The notes under the pieces: generated by a model | Databases searched by the model: none | What the model was told of the DNA's origin: nothing | Seen by the model: the letters and a program-made list of their open reading frames with translations, nothing else | Assembly (NCBI GenBank): GCA_038330415.1 | Contig: JBBQNZ010000016.1 | Coordinates: 1 to 40,112, forward strand | DNA: 40,112 bases | Reading direction: 5' to 3' | Source: Fodinibacter sp038330415 | Lineage (GTDB): Bacteria > Actinomycetota > Actinomycetes > Actinomycetales > Dermatophilaceae | Shown: in pieces, positions 23,159 through 30,545 of the stretch | Layout: every line of letters starts with the position of its first letter | How positions within the stretch are numbered: the first letter of the stretch is position 1 | Position numbers and translations under genes: made by a program

Positions 23159-25372
23159 TCAGGCGGGGCGCAGCACGTGCATCCGGTGCGCCGCGCGGGT
23201 CAGCACGACGTAGAGCACCCGCACCCCACCGGGTGACTCCTCGACGATGCCCTCCGGGTCGACGACCACGGTCGCGTCCCACTCCAGGCCCTTGGTCGAC
23301 AGCGGGTCGATGAGCTGCACCCGCCCGCCCCCGGCCCCGTCGAGCCCGGCCAGCCGCTCGGTCCAGCGCCCCCCGGCGATGACCGCGATCGACCCCTCGA
23401 CCTCGGCGAGCAGCTCGTCGACGGTGTCGGCCGCGGCCGCTGCCAGCGAACCCTCGACGACGCGGTCGACCGGGTCGATCCCGGTCTCGCGCACGGCATC
23501 CGGAATGTCAGCGTCGGGCACCAGCGGCAGGATGACGTCGCGCGCGTAGTCGAAGATCTCGCGGGCGTTGCGGTAGTTGGTGTCCATGTGGAACCCCCGG
23601 CGCTGCTGGCCGCTGAACGCCTCGTCGCGCGCCCGACCGGCCTCGGCGAGGTCGGACCACGACGCCTGCGCGTTGTCCCCGACGACGGTCCACGACGCCG
23701 CCCGCCCGCGTCGCGCCAGCATCCGCCACTGCATCGGCGAGAGGTCCTGGGCCTCGTCGACGAGCACGTGGGCGTAACCGGAGGGACGGTCGATGCGGCC
23801 CATCATCAGCCGTTCGCGGGCGTCGGCCGGCGTGGCCTCCCACTGGGTCTCCTCGGTGGCCACCCGGCGGTCGACCCCGGCGCGCACGTCGATGACGCCC
23901 CACTGCGAGAGCTCGTCGAGCTCCTCGATGTCGTAGAACCCGACGTCCTCGCGCTCGGCCACCTGCACCGTGCCGAGCCGCGCGACCAGGTCGTCGACGA
24001 GGGCGGCGTCGGAGACCGACCAGGTGCCGGCCTCGAGGGCCTCGCGGTAGGAGTACGCCACCGCGGCGCCCTCCTCGTGGTCGAGCACGCCGCGCGAGAC
24101 GGCATAGACGTGGTCGGTGTCGGCGAGCGAGAGCAGCAGCTCGCGCGGGTCGACCTGGCGCCACCAGGTCGCCATGAACTCGTCGACGTCGCGCGAGGCG
24201 TCGAAGGCGTCGAGGAAGACGTCGCGCTCACCCTGGCGCACCGAGCGCCAGGCGGCCTCGGCCAGCGCCGAGCGCGCGGCATCCGTGGCGAGGTTGTGCT
24301 GGTGGGTTCGCAGCACCTCGGAGCGCACCCGGCGCAGCGCGGTGTCGTCGAGCCGCACGGCGATGCCGGCGATGAACGAGCGGAAGACGTTCGGCGCCCC
24401 GGCCGGCGGGCGCGAGGTGAGCCGCGACAGCAGCCGGCGGATGCGCAGCGACCCCTTGATCGCCGCCACCTCGGGGGAGTCGAGCCGCTTGGCGGTCATG
24501 CCGTCGACGAGGTCGCCCGTCGCGCGCAGCGCCACCGACTCCTCGCCCAGGCTCGGCAGCACGCGCTCGATGTAGGCGGTGTAGGCCGCGGACGGGCCGA
24601 CGACGAGGATACCGCCGTTCTCGAACCGCCGCCGCTCGGAGTAGAGCAGGTAGGCCGCGCGGTGCAGGGCGACGACCGTCTTGCCGGTGCCCGGGCCGCC
24701 GGTGATCTCGGTGACACCGCGCGAGGGGGCGCGGATCGCCTCGTCCTGGTGGCGCTGGATGGTGGCCACGATGTCGCGCATCTGCCGGCCGCGGCTGCGG
24801 GTGAGCGCGGCGATCAGGGCGCCGTCGCCGAGCACCACGATGTCGTCGGGCGCCTCGGGCACCATCAGGTCGTCCTCGGCGCCGACCACCGTGGCGCCCT
24901 TGCAGCGCAGCACCCGGCGGCGCAGCACGCCCATCGGGTCGACCGGGGTGGCCCGGTAGAAGGCGGATGCCGCGGGCGCCCGCCAGTCGACCACGAGCGG
25001 CTCGTAGTCGTCGTCGCGCACGCCGAGGCGGCCGATGTAGCGCACCTCGCGCTCGTCGGCGGTGGAGTGCTCGTCGCCCAGGTCGAGCCGGCCGAAGACG
25101 AGCCCCTCGTACTGCTTGTCGATCATCGAGCGGCGGCGGGCGGCGGCGTAGACGAGGGCGTCGCGCTCGAAGAGGCCGGTCATCTCCTCGTCACGCACGT
25201 CACCGGTGCGCGAGGTGCGGCCGCGCGCCATCCCGTCGGCCTCGACGTCGGCGGCGCGGCGGCTGGCCTTCTCGAGCTCGGCGTAGACCCGGTCGACGTG
25301 CGCCTGCTCGAGCGCCAGCTCGCCGGCGACGTCGGGGGAGGCCTCGGGCAGGCCCGGGTGCGGGGCGGTCAC
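23159..25372 (-). CDS. helD: HelD-like RNA polymerase-associated helicase
   Basis: A 737-residue UvrD-like ATPase of the HelD family, which removes stalled or idle RNA polymerase from DNA. An N-terminal antiparallel coiled-coil region (~15-60) precedes RYIGRLGVRDDDYEPLVVDWRAPAASAFYRATPVDP, a HelD hallmark. Then come Walker A GGPGTGKT (225-232), Walker B LVDEAQDLSP, and C-terminal motifs STKGLEWDATVVVDP and YVVLTRAAHRMHVL. The length fits the actinobacterial (class II) type. The open frame runs on to 25603, but GTG 25372 with GAGGAG upstream begins the homologous part. Actinobacterial HelD is linked to rifampicin tolerance in other species. Confidence 0.92.
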   Translation of the reverse strand: MTAPHPGLPEASPDVAGELALEQAHVDRVYAELEKASRRAADVEADGMARGRTSRTGDVRDEEMTGLFERDALVYAAARRRSMIDKQYEGLVFGRLDLGDEHSTADEREVRYIGRLGVRDDDYEPLVVDWRAPAASAFYRATPVDPMGVLRRRVLRCKGATVVGAEDDLMVPEAPDDIVVLGDGALIAALTRSRGRQMRDIVATIQRHQDEAIRAPSRGVTEITGGPGTGKTVVALHRAAYLLYSERRRFENGGILVVGPSAAYTAYIERVLPSLGEESVALRATGDLVDGMTAKRLDSPEVAAIKGSLRIRRLLSRLTSRPPAGAPNVFRSFIAGIAVRLDDTALRRVRSEVLRTHQHNLATDAARSALAEAAWRSVRQGERDVFLDAFDASRDVDEFMATWWRQVDPRELLLSLADTDHVYAVSRGVLDHEEGAAVAYSYREALEAGTWSVSDAALVDDLVARLGTVQVAEREDVGFYDIEELDELSQWGVIDVRAGVDRRVATEETQWEATPADARERLMMGRIDRPSGYAHVLVDEAQDLSPMQWRMLARRGRAASWTVVGDNAQASWSDLAEAGRARDEAFSGQQRRGFHMDTNYRNAREIFDYARDVILPLVPDADIPDAVRETGIDPVDRVVEGSLAAAAADTVDELLAEVEGSIAVIAGGRWTERLAGLDGAGGGRVQLIDPLSTKGLEWDATVVVDPEGIVEESPGGVRVLYVVLTRAAHRMHVLRPA

Positions 25373-25499
25373 GGAGCAGGTTCTCCTCGGAGCGGCGGCG
25401 GAGGTCACGGAACTTCTCAGTCTAATCCCGCGGGCGCAGGCCTTCAGCACGGTCCCCAACCGCGGCCCGGTGGCGTCGGACACTCCGAAATGTGCCCAG

Positions 25500-25571
25500 A
25501 TCGACCAATAGGTCACACGAGGGACGCTCGGCTGTGGCTCCAGGTGTCCCTGCTGTGACCTATTGGTCGAT
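25500..25571. repeat. Extended hairpin element, copy 2
   Basis: Perfect 18-nt outer arms (25500-25517, ATCGACCAATAGGTCACA, and 25554-25571), then after a 2x2 mismatch a further AGGGAC/GTCCCT stem and a ~20-nt loop. The first 15 bases of the arm are identical to the element at 17012-17072. It lies between the divergent helD and purD genes, so it cannot be a terminator for either. Confidence 0.85.
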
Positions 25572-25578
25572 GTCGGGA

Positions 25579-25688
25579 CGGATGCCGGGTGCTCGCCAAG
25601 CACGGATGCCGGGTGCTCGCCACGCGCGGATGCCGGGTGCTCGCCACGTGCGGATGCCGGGTGCTCGCCAGGCGCGGATGCCGGAACG
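25579..25688. repeat. 24-bp tandem repeat upstream of purD
   Basis: Four full units and a 14-nt partial one, each CGGATGCCGGGTGCTCGCCA plus four variable bases (AGCA, CGCG, CGTG, GGCG). Units start at 25579, 25603, 25627, 25651 and 25675. They abut the hairpin at 25500-25571 and end about 40 bp before purD. The spacers are too short and the units too close for CRISPR. Confidence 0.95.
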
Positions 25689-25727
25689 CCCGTGCCGCTC
25701 GTGCGCGCCCGCCACTAGGTTGGTCGC

Positions 25728-27008
25728 GTGAAGGTACTCGTCGTCGGGTCCGGGGCCCGCGAGCACGCTCTCGTCCGATCCATCGCGCTCGACCCGGCGG
25801 TCGACGCCGTGATCGCCGCCCCGGGCAACCCCGGCATCGAGGCGGTGGCCCGCTGCGAGCCGCTGCCCGGCGGGGTCACCGACGCCGACGGGGTCGTCGC
25901 GCTGGCGACCTCGCTGGGCGTCGACCTGGTCGTCATCGGGCCTGAGGCACCGCTGGTGGCGGGGGTGGCCGATGCAGTGCGCGCCGCCGGCATCGCCTGC
26001 TTCGGCCCGTCGGCCGAGGCCGCCCGGCTCGAGGGCAGCAAGGCGTTCGCGAAGGAGGTCATGTCATCGGCCGAGGTGCCCACCGGTCTGGCGCACGTGT
26101 GCACCACCGTGGCCGAGGTCGAGGAGGCACTCGACGCCCTCGGTGCCCCGCACGTCGTCAAGGATGACGGGCTGGCCGCGGGCAAGGGCGTCGTGGTCAC
26201 CGACGACCGGCAGGAGGCGCTCGAGCACGCGCGGGCCTGCCTGGCCAAGCCCGACGGGACGGTCGTCATCGAGGAGTTCCTCTCCGGGCCCGAGGTGTCG
26301 CTGTTCTGCATCTGCGACGGCGTCGACGTGGTGCCGCTGACGCCGGCGCAGGACTTCAAGCGCGTCGGCGACGGCGACACCGGGCCCAACACGGGTGGCA
26401 TGGGCGCCTACAGCCCGCTCGACTGGGCGCCCGAGGGGCTCGTCGACGAGGTCGTGCGCCGGGTGGCCCAGCCGGTCGTCGACGAGATGCGCCACCGGGG
26501 CACCCCGTTCGCGGGGGTGCTCTACGTCGGCCTGGCGCTGACGCCGCGTGGCCCGAAGGTCATCGAGTTCAACGCCCGGTTCGGCGATCCCGAGACCCAG
26601 GTCGTGCTCGCCCGGCTGCTCACCCCGCTGGGCAACGTGCTGCTCACCGCGGCCAAGGGCCGGCTCGTCGACGCACCACCGTTGCGCTGGTCCGAGGACG
26701 CGGCCGTGACGGTCGTCGTCGCCGCTGACAACTATCCCGGCACCCCGCGCACCGGCGACCCGATCAGCGGTCTGCACGACCTGCCCGGGGCACCCGAGGT
26801 CTACGTGCTGCACGCCGGCACGGCCCGCGACGACGAGGGCACGCTGGTGTCGTCCGGCGGCCGTGTGCTGTCCGTGGTGGCGACCGGGGCGACGCTTGAG
26901 CAGGCGCGCGAGAAGGCCTACGCGGCCGTCGACGTCGTCGAGCTGGCCGGGTCGCACCACCGCACCGACATCGCCCTGCGTGCCGAGCGTGGCGAGGTCA
27001 CCGTCTAG
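25728..27008 (+). CDS. purD: Phosphoribosylamine--glycine ligase
   Basis: A 426-residue ATP-grasp enzyme of purine synthesis, joining glycine to phosphoribosylamine to make GAR. The N-terminus MKVLVVGSGAREHAL is typical. ATP-grasp landmarks are HVVKDDGLAAGKGVVV, VIEEFLSGPEVSLFC and EFNARFGDPETQVVL. GTG 25728 is the only family-consistent start. No ribosome-binding site precedes it, while TAGGTT (25716-25721) may be a -10, so it may be leaderless. A tandem repeat and a long hairpin occupy its upstream region. Confidence 0.96.
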   Translation: MKVLVVGSGAREHALVRSIALDPAVDAVIAAPGNPGIEAVARCEPLPGGVTDADGVVALATSLGVDLVVIGPEAPLVAGVADAVRAAGIACFGPSAEAARLEGSKAFAKEVMSSAEVPTGLAHVCTTVAEVEEALDALGAPHVVKDDGLAAGKGVVVTDDRQEALEHARACLAKPDGTVVIEEFLSGPEVSLFCICDGVDVVPLTPAQDFKRVGDGDTGPNTGGMGAYSPLDWAPEGLVDEVVRRVAQPVVDEMRHRGTPFAGVLYVGLALTPRGPKVIEFNARFGDPETQVVLARLLTPLGNVLLTAAKGRLVDAPPLRWSEDAAVTVVVAADNYPGTPRTGDPISGLHDLPGAPEVYVLHAGTARDDEGTLVSSGGRVLSVVATGATLEQAREKAYAAVDVVELAGSHHRTDIALRAERGEVTV

Positions 27009-27018
27009 AACCGGAGTC

Positions 27019-27058
27019 GGGTGCTCGGGTGGCTGCCCGGGCGACCACCGGAGCACCC
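27019..27058. terminator. Hairpin between purD and PEP-mutase-like gene
   Basis: Arms GGGTGCTCGGGTGG (27019-27032) and its complement at 27045-27058 pair with one mismatch around a 12-nt loop. Flanking GAACC/GGTTC may extend the stem. It lies between convergent genes and so serves both. Confidence 0.8.
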
Positions 27059-27087
27059 AGGTTCGCTCGCGCCGGGGTGGGTGCAGC

Positions 27088-27861
27088 TCAGTTGAGCTTG
27101 CGGGTGTTCTCCGGGATGCCGCCACCCGCGCGCACGTCGGCGGCCAGGTTCGCGAGCGCGGTGAGCGCGACGTTCTGGCTCCACGGGCCGTAGGAGACGC
27201 GCGCGACGCCGAGCCGCTGCATCGTCTCGAGTGGCAGCGCCCCGGGGATGCCGATCAGGTTCACCTTCTGCGGCCCCAGCGCCCCGACCAGGGCGGTGAC
27301 GGTCGCCTCGTCGAGCAGCCCGGGCGCGAAGAACGTCGAGGCGCCGGCATCGAGGTAGGCGCGCCCGCGCTCGATGGCGTCGGCGAGCACCTCGGCCGGG
27401 TCGCGGTCGCCGGCGCGCAGGAAGGCGTCGGTGCGGGCGTTGAGCACGAACGGGATGCCGGCCCGCTCACCGGCGGCGACGGCATCCGCGACGGCGCGCA
27501 CGGCATCCGGCAAGGGCTTGAGCTGGTCCTCGAGGTTGGCGCCGACGATGCCCACGTCGATGGCGCGGGCGATGGTGCCGCCGGGGTCGCCGTAGCCGGC
27601 CTCGAGGTCGGCCGTGACGGGCAGGTCGACGGCGGCGGCGATGCGGCCGACGGCCTCGACCATCAGGTCGCGGGGGATCTGCTCGCCGTCGGGGTAGCCG
27701 TGGGCCGCGGCGACCGAGTGGCTCGCGGTGGCCAACGCGGTCGTGCCGGGGGTGTCGGCGACGACCCTGGCCGTGATGGCGTCCCAGACGTTGACGAGCA
27801 GCAGCAGCTCGGGGTCGGCGTGCAGGCGCTGCAGCTCTCGGGCCTTGTCGACGTTGTCCAT
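27088..27861 (-). CDS. Isocitrate lyase/PEP mutase superfamily protein
   Basis: A 257-residue TIM-barrel enzyme of the PEP mutase / isocitrate lyase group. LLLVNVWDAITARVV starts the barrel. PVTADLEAGYGD and VGANLEDQLKPL give metal-binding acidic residues, and FVLNARTDAFLRAG is the conserved NARTD segment. It lacks the KKCGH motif of true isocitrate lyases, so a C-C or P-C lyase on a 2-oxo or hydroxy acid is more likely (oxaloacetate hydrolase, methylisocitrate-like). The substrate is unknown. It is upstream-separated from the decayed oxidoreductase by a long inverted repeat. Confidence 0.9.
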   Translation of the reverse strand: MDNVDKARELQRLHADPELLLLVNVWDAITARVVADTPGTTALATASHSVAAAHGYPDGEQIPRDLMVEAVGRIAAAVDLPVTADLEAGYGDPGGTIARAIDVGIVGANLEDQLKPLPDAVRAVADAVAAGERAGIPFVLNARTDAFLRAGDRDPAEVLADAIERGRAYLDAGASTFFAPGLLDEATVTALVGALGPQKVNLIGIPGALPLETMQRLGVARVSYGPWSQNVALTALANLAADVRAGGGIPENTRKLN

Positions 27862-27904
27862 CCGCCGAAACTACCCCGGCGCCGACAGCTCACACCGGTT
27901 TCCA

Positions 27905-27988
27905 TTCCCCGACTCTGTAGGTCAGCAGCCGGGCGACACGCGGCGCAGGCCCCGATCCGGGCCGCTGCTGACCTACAAAGTCGGGGAA
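27905..27988. repeat. Long inverted repeat
   Basis: Arms of 25 nt (27905-27929 starting TTCCCCGACTCTGTAGG, and 27964-27988) are complementary with one mismatch around a 34-nt centre. It lies 12 bp past the stop of the decayed oxidoreductase and 44 bp before the next gene's start on the same strand. Terminator function or a small palindromic mobile element are both possible. Confidence 0.85.
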
Positions 27989-27999
27989 GGCCGGGGAGG

Positions 28000-28532
28000 T
28001 CAGGGGGCAGCGGCGGCGAGGGCTTCGTGTACGTCGCCCAGGTGGTCGAGGTCGGCGAGGTCGAGCACCTGCAGGTAGACCCGCGTGGCCCCGACCTCCG
28101 CGAGCCGGCCCAGCCGGTCGCGGGCCTGCTCGACGCTGCCCGCGATGCCGTTCTCCACCAGCTCGTCGACCTCGCGCCCGATCGCCTCGGCCCGACGGCG
28201 CACCGTGGCGTCGTCGCGACCGACACACACCACCTGGGCGGCGGAGTGCACCAGCGTCGAGGGGTCACGGCCGACCTCCCGGCACACGGCGGCAGCCGGA
28301 AGGTCGCCGAGCTGACCAGGGTGCCGAGCCGGATGCGGCTGGTGTCGCGCGCCAGACCGGCGAGGGTGGTCCACGCATCGGTGGGCCCGGGAGTACCGCT
28401 ACCGGACATGTGCAGGTAGTGGTCGGAGCGGAAGAACCCGTCGAAGCCGAGGTCCTCGGTCGTCCGGGCCACGGCGAGGAGGTCGTCGTAGGTCGCGCCC
28501 TGCTGGGGTTCGGTGAAGATCCTGAGGTCCAC
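28000..28532 (-). pseudogene. Decayed LLM-class (F420-dependent type) oxidoreductase
   Basis: The first ~80 codons from ATG 28532 read as a normal luciferase-like monooxygenase N-terminus: MDLRIFTEPQQGATYDDLL, DLGFDGFFRSDHYLHM and IRLGTLVSSATFRLP. Near 28290 the matching frame changes. The C-terminal part (CREVGRDPSTLVHSAAQVVC to LQVLDLADLDHLGDVHEAL) continues in another frame to a stop at 28000. Intact relatives are ~300 residues; here about 130-140 central residues are gone, so the gene suffered an internal deletion with a frame change and is not functional. Confidence 0.85.
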
Positions 28533-28541
28533 GCCCCAAAC

Positions 28542-30020
28542 CTAGGTGGCGGGGCCGGTGCGGGCGGCCGCCGCGGCCGCGACGAGTGCGCAGGCCGCCC
28601 CACCAGCCATCAGCAGCGCGAAGGCCACGCCGTCGGTCTGGGCGCCGCGCAGCGCCACCACGGCACCCACCGCCCCGGTCGAGAGCGCGACGCCGGTCGA
28701 GATCGCCAGGCCCTGGGCTGCGCTCACCCGGCCCTGCTCGCTCACCGGTGCCAGCGCCAGCAGCTGGGTCGACAGCGTCGGCGAGACGATGCCCATGCCG
28801 AGCGCTGCGACGGCCCAGGCAACCATGCCCGGCACCAGCCCGATGACGTCGAGCGAGAGCAGCACCGGCCCGAGGGAGCCCAGCCCGATGAGCCCGGCAC
28901 CGAGGCCGGCGCGGGCCGGGGCGGACACGACGTCCTGAACTCGGTTGACGCTGTTGAGGAACGAGCCGAGCGCCCAGAAGCAGCCGGTGACCGACAGCGA
29001 GATGCCGGCGACGGCCGTCGACGCGTCGTGAGTCTGCACGAGCATCAGCGGGATGAGCCCGGCCACCGCCGTGAACGCCGCCGACACCAGCAGCCGCACC
29101 GCGATGACGGTCGGTACCCCGCGAGCCAGCCGCACCATGCCGGGGGGGAGCGCCCGCAGCCCCCCGACCACGACCAGCACGGCACCCGCGCTGATGACGA
29201 CGGCTCCGGCGACGCGGGTGTCGGGGTCGGACAGGAGCGGCGCCGAGAACGTGGTCACGGCCAGCCCGGCGGCGAGCAGCAGCGCGGCGGCCACTCGACG
29301 ACGGTCGGATGCCGTGGCCTCGACACCCGCGTTCGACGCACCACCCGCGTGGGTGCGGCGCAGCGCCGGGCGCAGCAGGAGCAGCGCCACGGGGACGACG
29401 AGCAGCGGCGCGACGAAGACCAGGCGCCAGCCCCACACGGCGTCGATGGCGCCGGCCAGGCTCGGCCCGAGGAGCGACGGGAGGATCCACGCCGCGGCGA
29501 ACGAGGCAAAGATCTTCGCGCGCAACGCCTCTGGGAGGGCCTGGGCGACGAGCACCATCAGGGCGGTGTCGATCAGCGCCTCCGCCGCCCCCGACGCGGT
29601 GCGGCCGGCGACGAACACCGCCATGGTCGGCGCCAGGCCCGACACGACCTGGGCCACGACGAACGCGGCCATCCCCCACAGCAGCACCGGGCGGGGGCCG
29701 GCGCGGTCGGTCCACGTCCCCGACCACGCCATGGCGATGGTGAAGGTCACCAGGGTCGCCCCGGTCGAGGCGCCGAACAGGGCCCAGCCGTCGAGCTCGC
29801 GCACCAGGGTCGGCAGGATGGTGCTGACGGCGCGGTTCTCGAAGGCCGCCAGCGTCACCAGCGCCACCACGCCCACCACGACCGGCAGGTTCTCGCGCGC
29901 GAGGAGGCGCACCGGCGCCTCGTCGGCGGTCGTCGGTGCGGCGCTGGTCGGCGGGGCGGCGGCCGTTGCGGCAGTTGCCGGTTGGGCAGCCGTCGGTTCG
30001 GCGGTCCCCGAAGTCGTCAT
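28542..30020 (-). CDS. MFS transporter, likely efflux (SoxR-linked)
   Basis: A 492-residue major facilitator protein with ~14 hydrophobic segments after an Ala/Thr/Pro-rich, probably disordered N-terminus (~1-38). The motif-A-like loop AWSGTWTDRAGPRPVLLWG lies between segments 2 and 3. The 14-segment plan suggests a DHA2-type drug:H+ antiporter. It starts 56 bp from the divergent soxR and the SoxR box lies in that gap, so SoxR control under redox-active compounds is likely. ATG 30020 is the only good start; GGAGG is too close to it to be a normal ribosome-binding site. Confidence 0.9.
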   Translation of the reverse strand: MTTSGTAEPTAAQPATAATAAAPPTSAAPTTADEAPVRLLARENLPVVVGVVALVTLAAFENRAVSTILPTLVRELDGWALFGASTGATLVTFTIAMAWSGTWTDRAGPRPVLLWGMAAFVVAQVVSGLAPTMAVFVAGRTASGAAEALIDTALMVLVAQALPEALRAKIFASFAAAWILPSLLGPSLAGAIDAVWGWRLVFVAPLLVVPVALLLLRPALRRTHAGGASNAGVEATASDRRRVAAALLLAAGLAVTTFSAPLLSDPDTRVAGAVVISAGAVLVVVGGLRALPPGMVRLARGVPTVIAVRLLVSAAFTAVAGLIPLMLVQTHDASTAVAGISLSVTGCFWALGSFLNSVNRVQDVVSAPARAGLGAGLIGLGSLGPVLLSLDVIGLVPGMVAWAVAALGMGIVSPTLSTQLLALAPVSEQGRVSAAQGLAISTGVALSTGAVGAVVALRGAQTDGVAFALLMAGGAACALVAAAAAARTGPAT

Positions 30021-30034
30021 GCCTCCATCCTCAT

Positions 30035-30054
30035 ACCTCTAGTGCACTTGAGGT
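30035..30054. promoter_or_regulatory. SoxR box
   Basis: The dyad ACCTCTAGTGCACTTGAGGT differs from perfect symmetry at one base pair and closely matches the SoxR operator CCTCAAG-N4-CTTGAGG. On the minus strand TTGACC and GAGGAT flank it with a 19-bp spacer, the long spacing typical of MerR-family targets, pointing at the MFS gene. Confidence 0.85.
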
Positions 30055-30076
30055 CAAGTCGACTACCGTCGGCCTC

Positions 30077-30532
30077 GTGGACCGACACGACCTGCTCACG
30101 ATAGGCGAGGTGGCGACCCGCTCCGGGGTGTCGGTCGCCACGGTGCGCTTCTACGAGCAGCGCGCCCTGGTGTCGTCGGTGCGCACCAGCGGCAACCAGC
30201 GCCGCTTCGAGCGGCACGTGCTGCGCCGCATCGCTGTGGTGCGGGCGGGTCAGCGGTTCGGCCTCACCCTCGCCGAGGTGGGGGAGGCGCTGGCCACGCT
30301 GCCGGTCGACCACCCGCCGACCAAGCGCGACTGGTCGCGGATGTCGCGCCGCTGGCACGACCTGCTCACCGCCCGGATCGAGGCGATGACCGTGGTGCGC
30401 GACGGCCTCGCGTCGTGCATCGGCTGTGGGTGCCTGTCGCTGCGCGCCTGCCCGGTCTACAACCTCGACGACGAGCTGGGTGCGCAGGGCAGCGGCCCAC
30501 AGCGCTGGCCGGCAGCCGCCCGCGACGACTGA
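30077..30532 (+). CDS. soxR: Redox-sensing regulator SoxR
   Basis: A 151-residue MerR-family activator. The N-terminal winged helix (LTIGEVATRSGVSVATVRFYEQRALVSS) is followed by a dimerisation helix. The C-terminal cluster CIGCGCLSLRAC gives the CxxCxCx5C pattern that binds [2Fe-2S], diagnostic of SoxR. GTG 30077 puts the protein at the family length (~150). No ribosome-binding site precedes it and TACCGT (30064-30069) could be the -10, so it may be leaderless. In actinobacteria SoxR mainly responds to redox-active small molecules and controls nearby transport and oxidoreductase genes. Confidence 0.95.
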   Translation: MDRHDLLTIGEVATRSGVSVATVRFYEQRALVSSVRTSGNQRRFERHVLRRIAVVRAGQRFGLTLAEVGEALATLPVDHPPTKRDWSRMSRRWHDLLTARIEAMTVVRDGLASCIGCGCLSLRACPVYNLDDELGAQGSGPQRWPAAARDD

Positions 30533-30545
30533 CCCCCCGGCATCC

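Noticed and set aside
23588..25558. 656-codon plus-strand frame
   Set aside because: Mirror of the helD coding frame in high-GC DNA; the composition (His/Arg/Gly-rich) is that of a shadow and helD has all its motifs.
25373..25603. N-terminal extension of helD
   Set aside because: It would encode the hairpin element and unrelated residues; GTG 25372 has a ribosome-binding site and matches the family start.
25579..25688. Possible CRISPR array
   Set aside because: Units are contiguous with only 4 variable bases between 20-nt cores; there are no spacers of usual length and no cas genes.
26863..28419. 518-codon plus-strand frame across the PEP-mutase region
   Set aside because: Overlaps purD, the PEP-mutase-like gene and the decayed oxidoreductase on the other strand, and crosses a terminator and an inverted repeat.
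28410..30104. 564-codon plus-strand frame
   Set aside because: Antisense to the MFS gene and the decayed oxidoreductase; low-complexity shadow.
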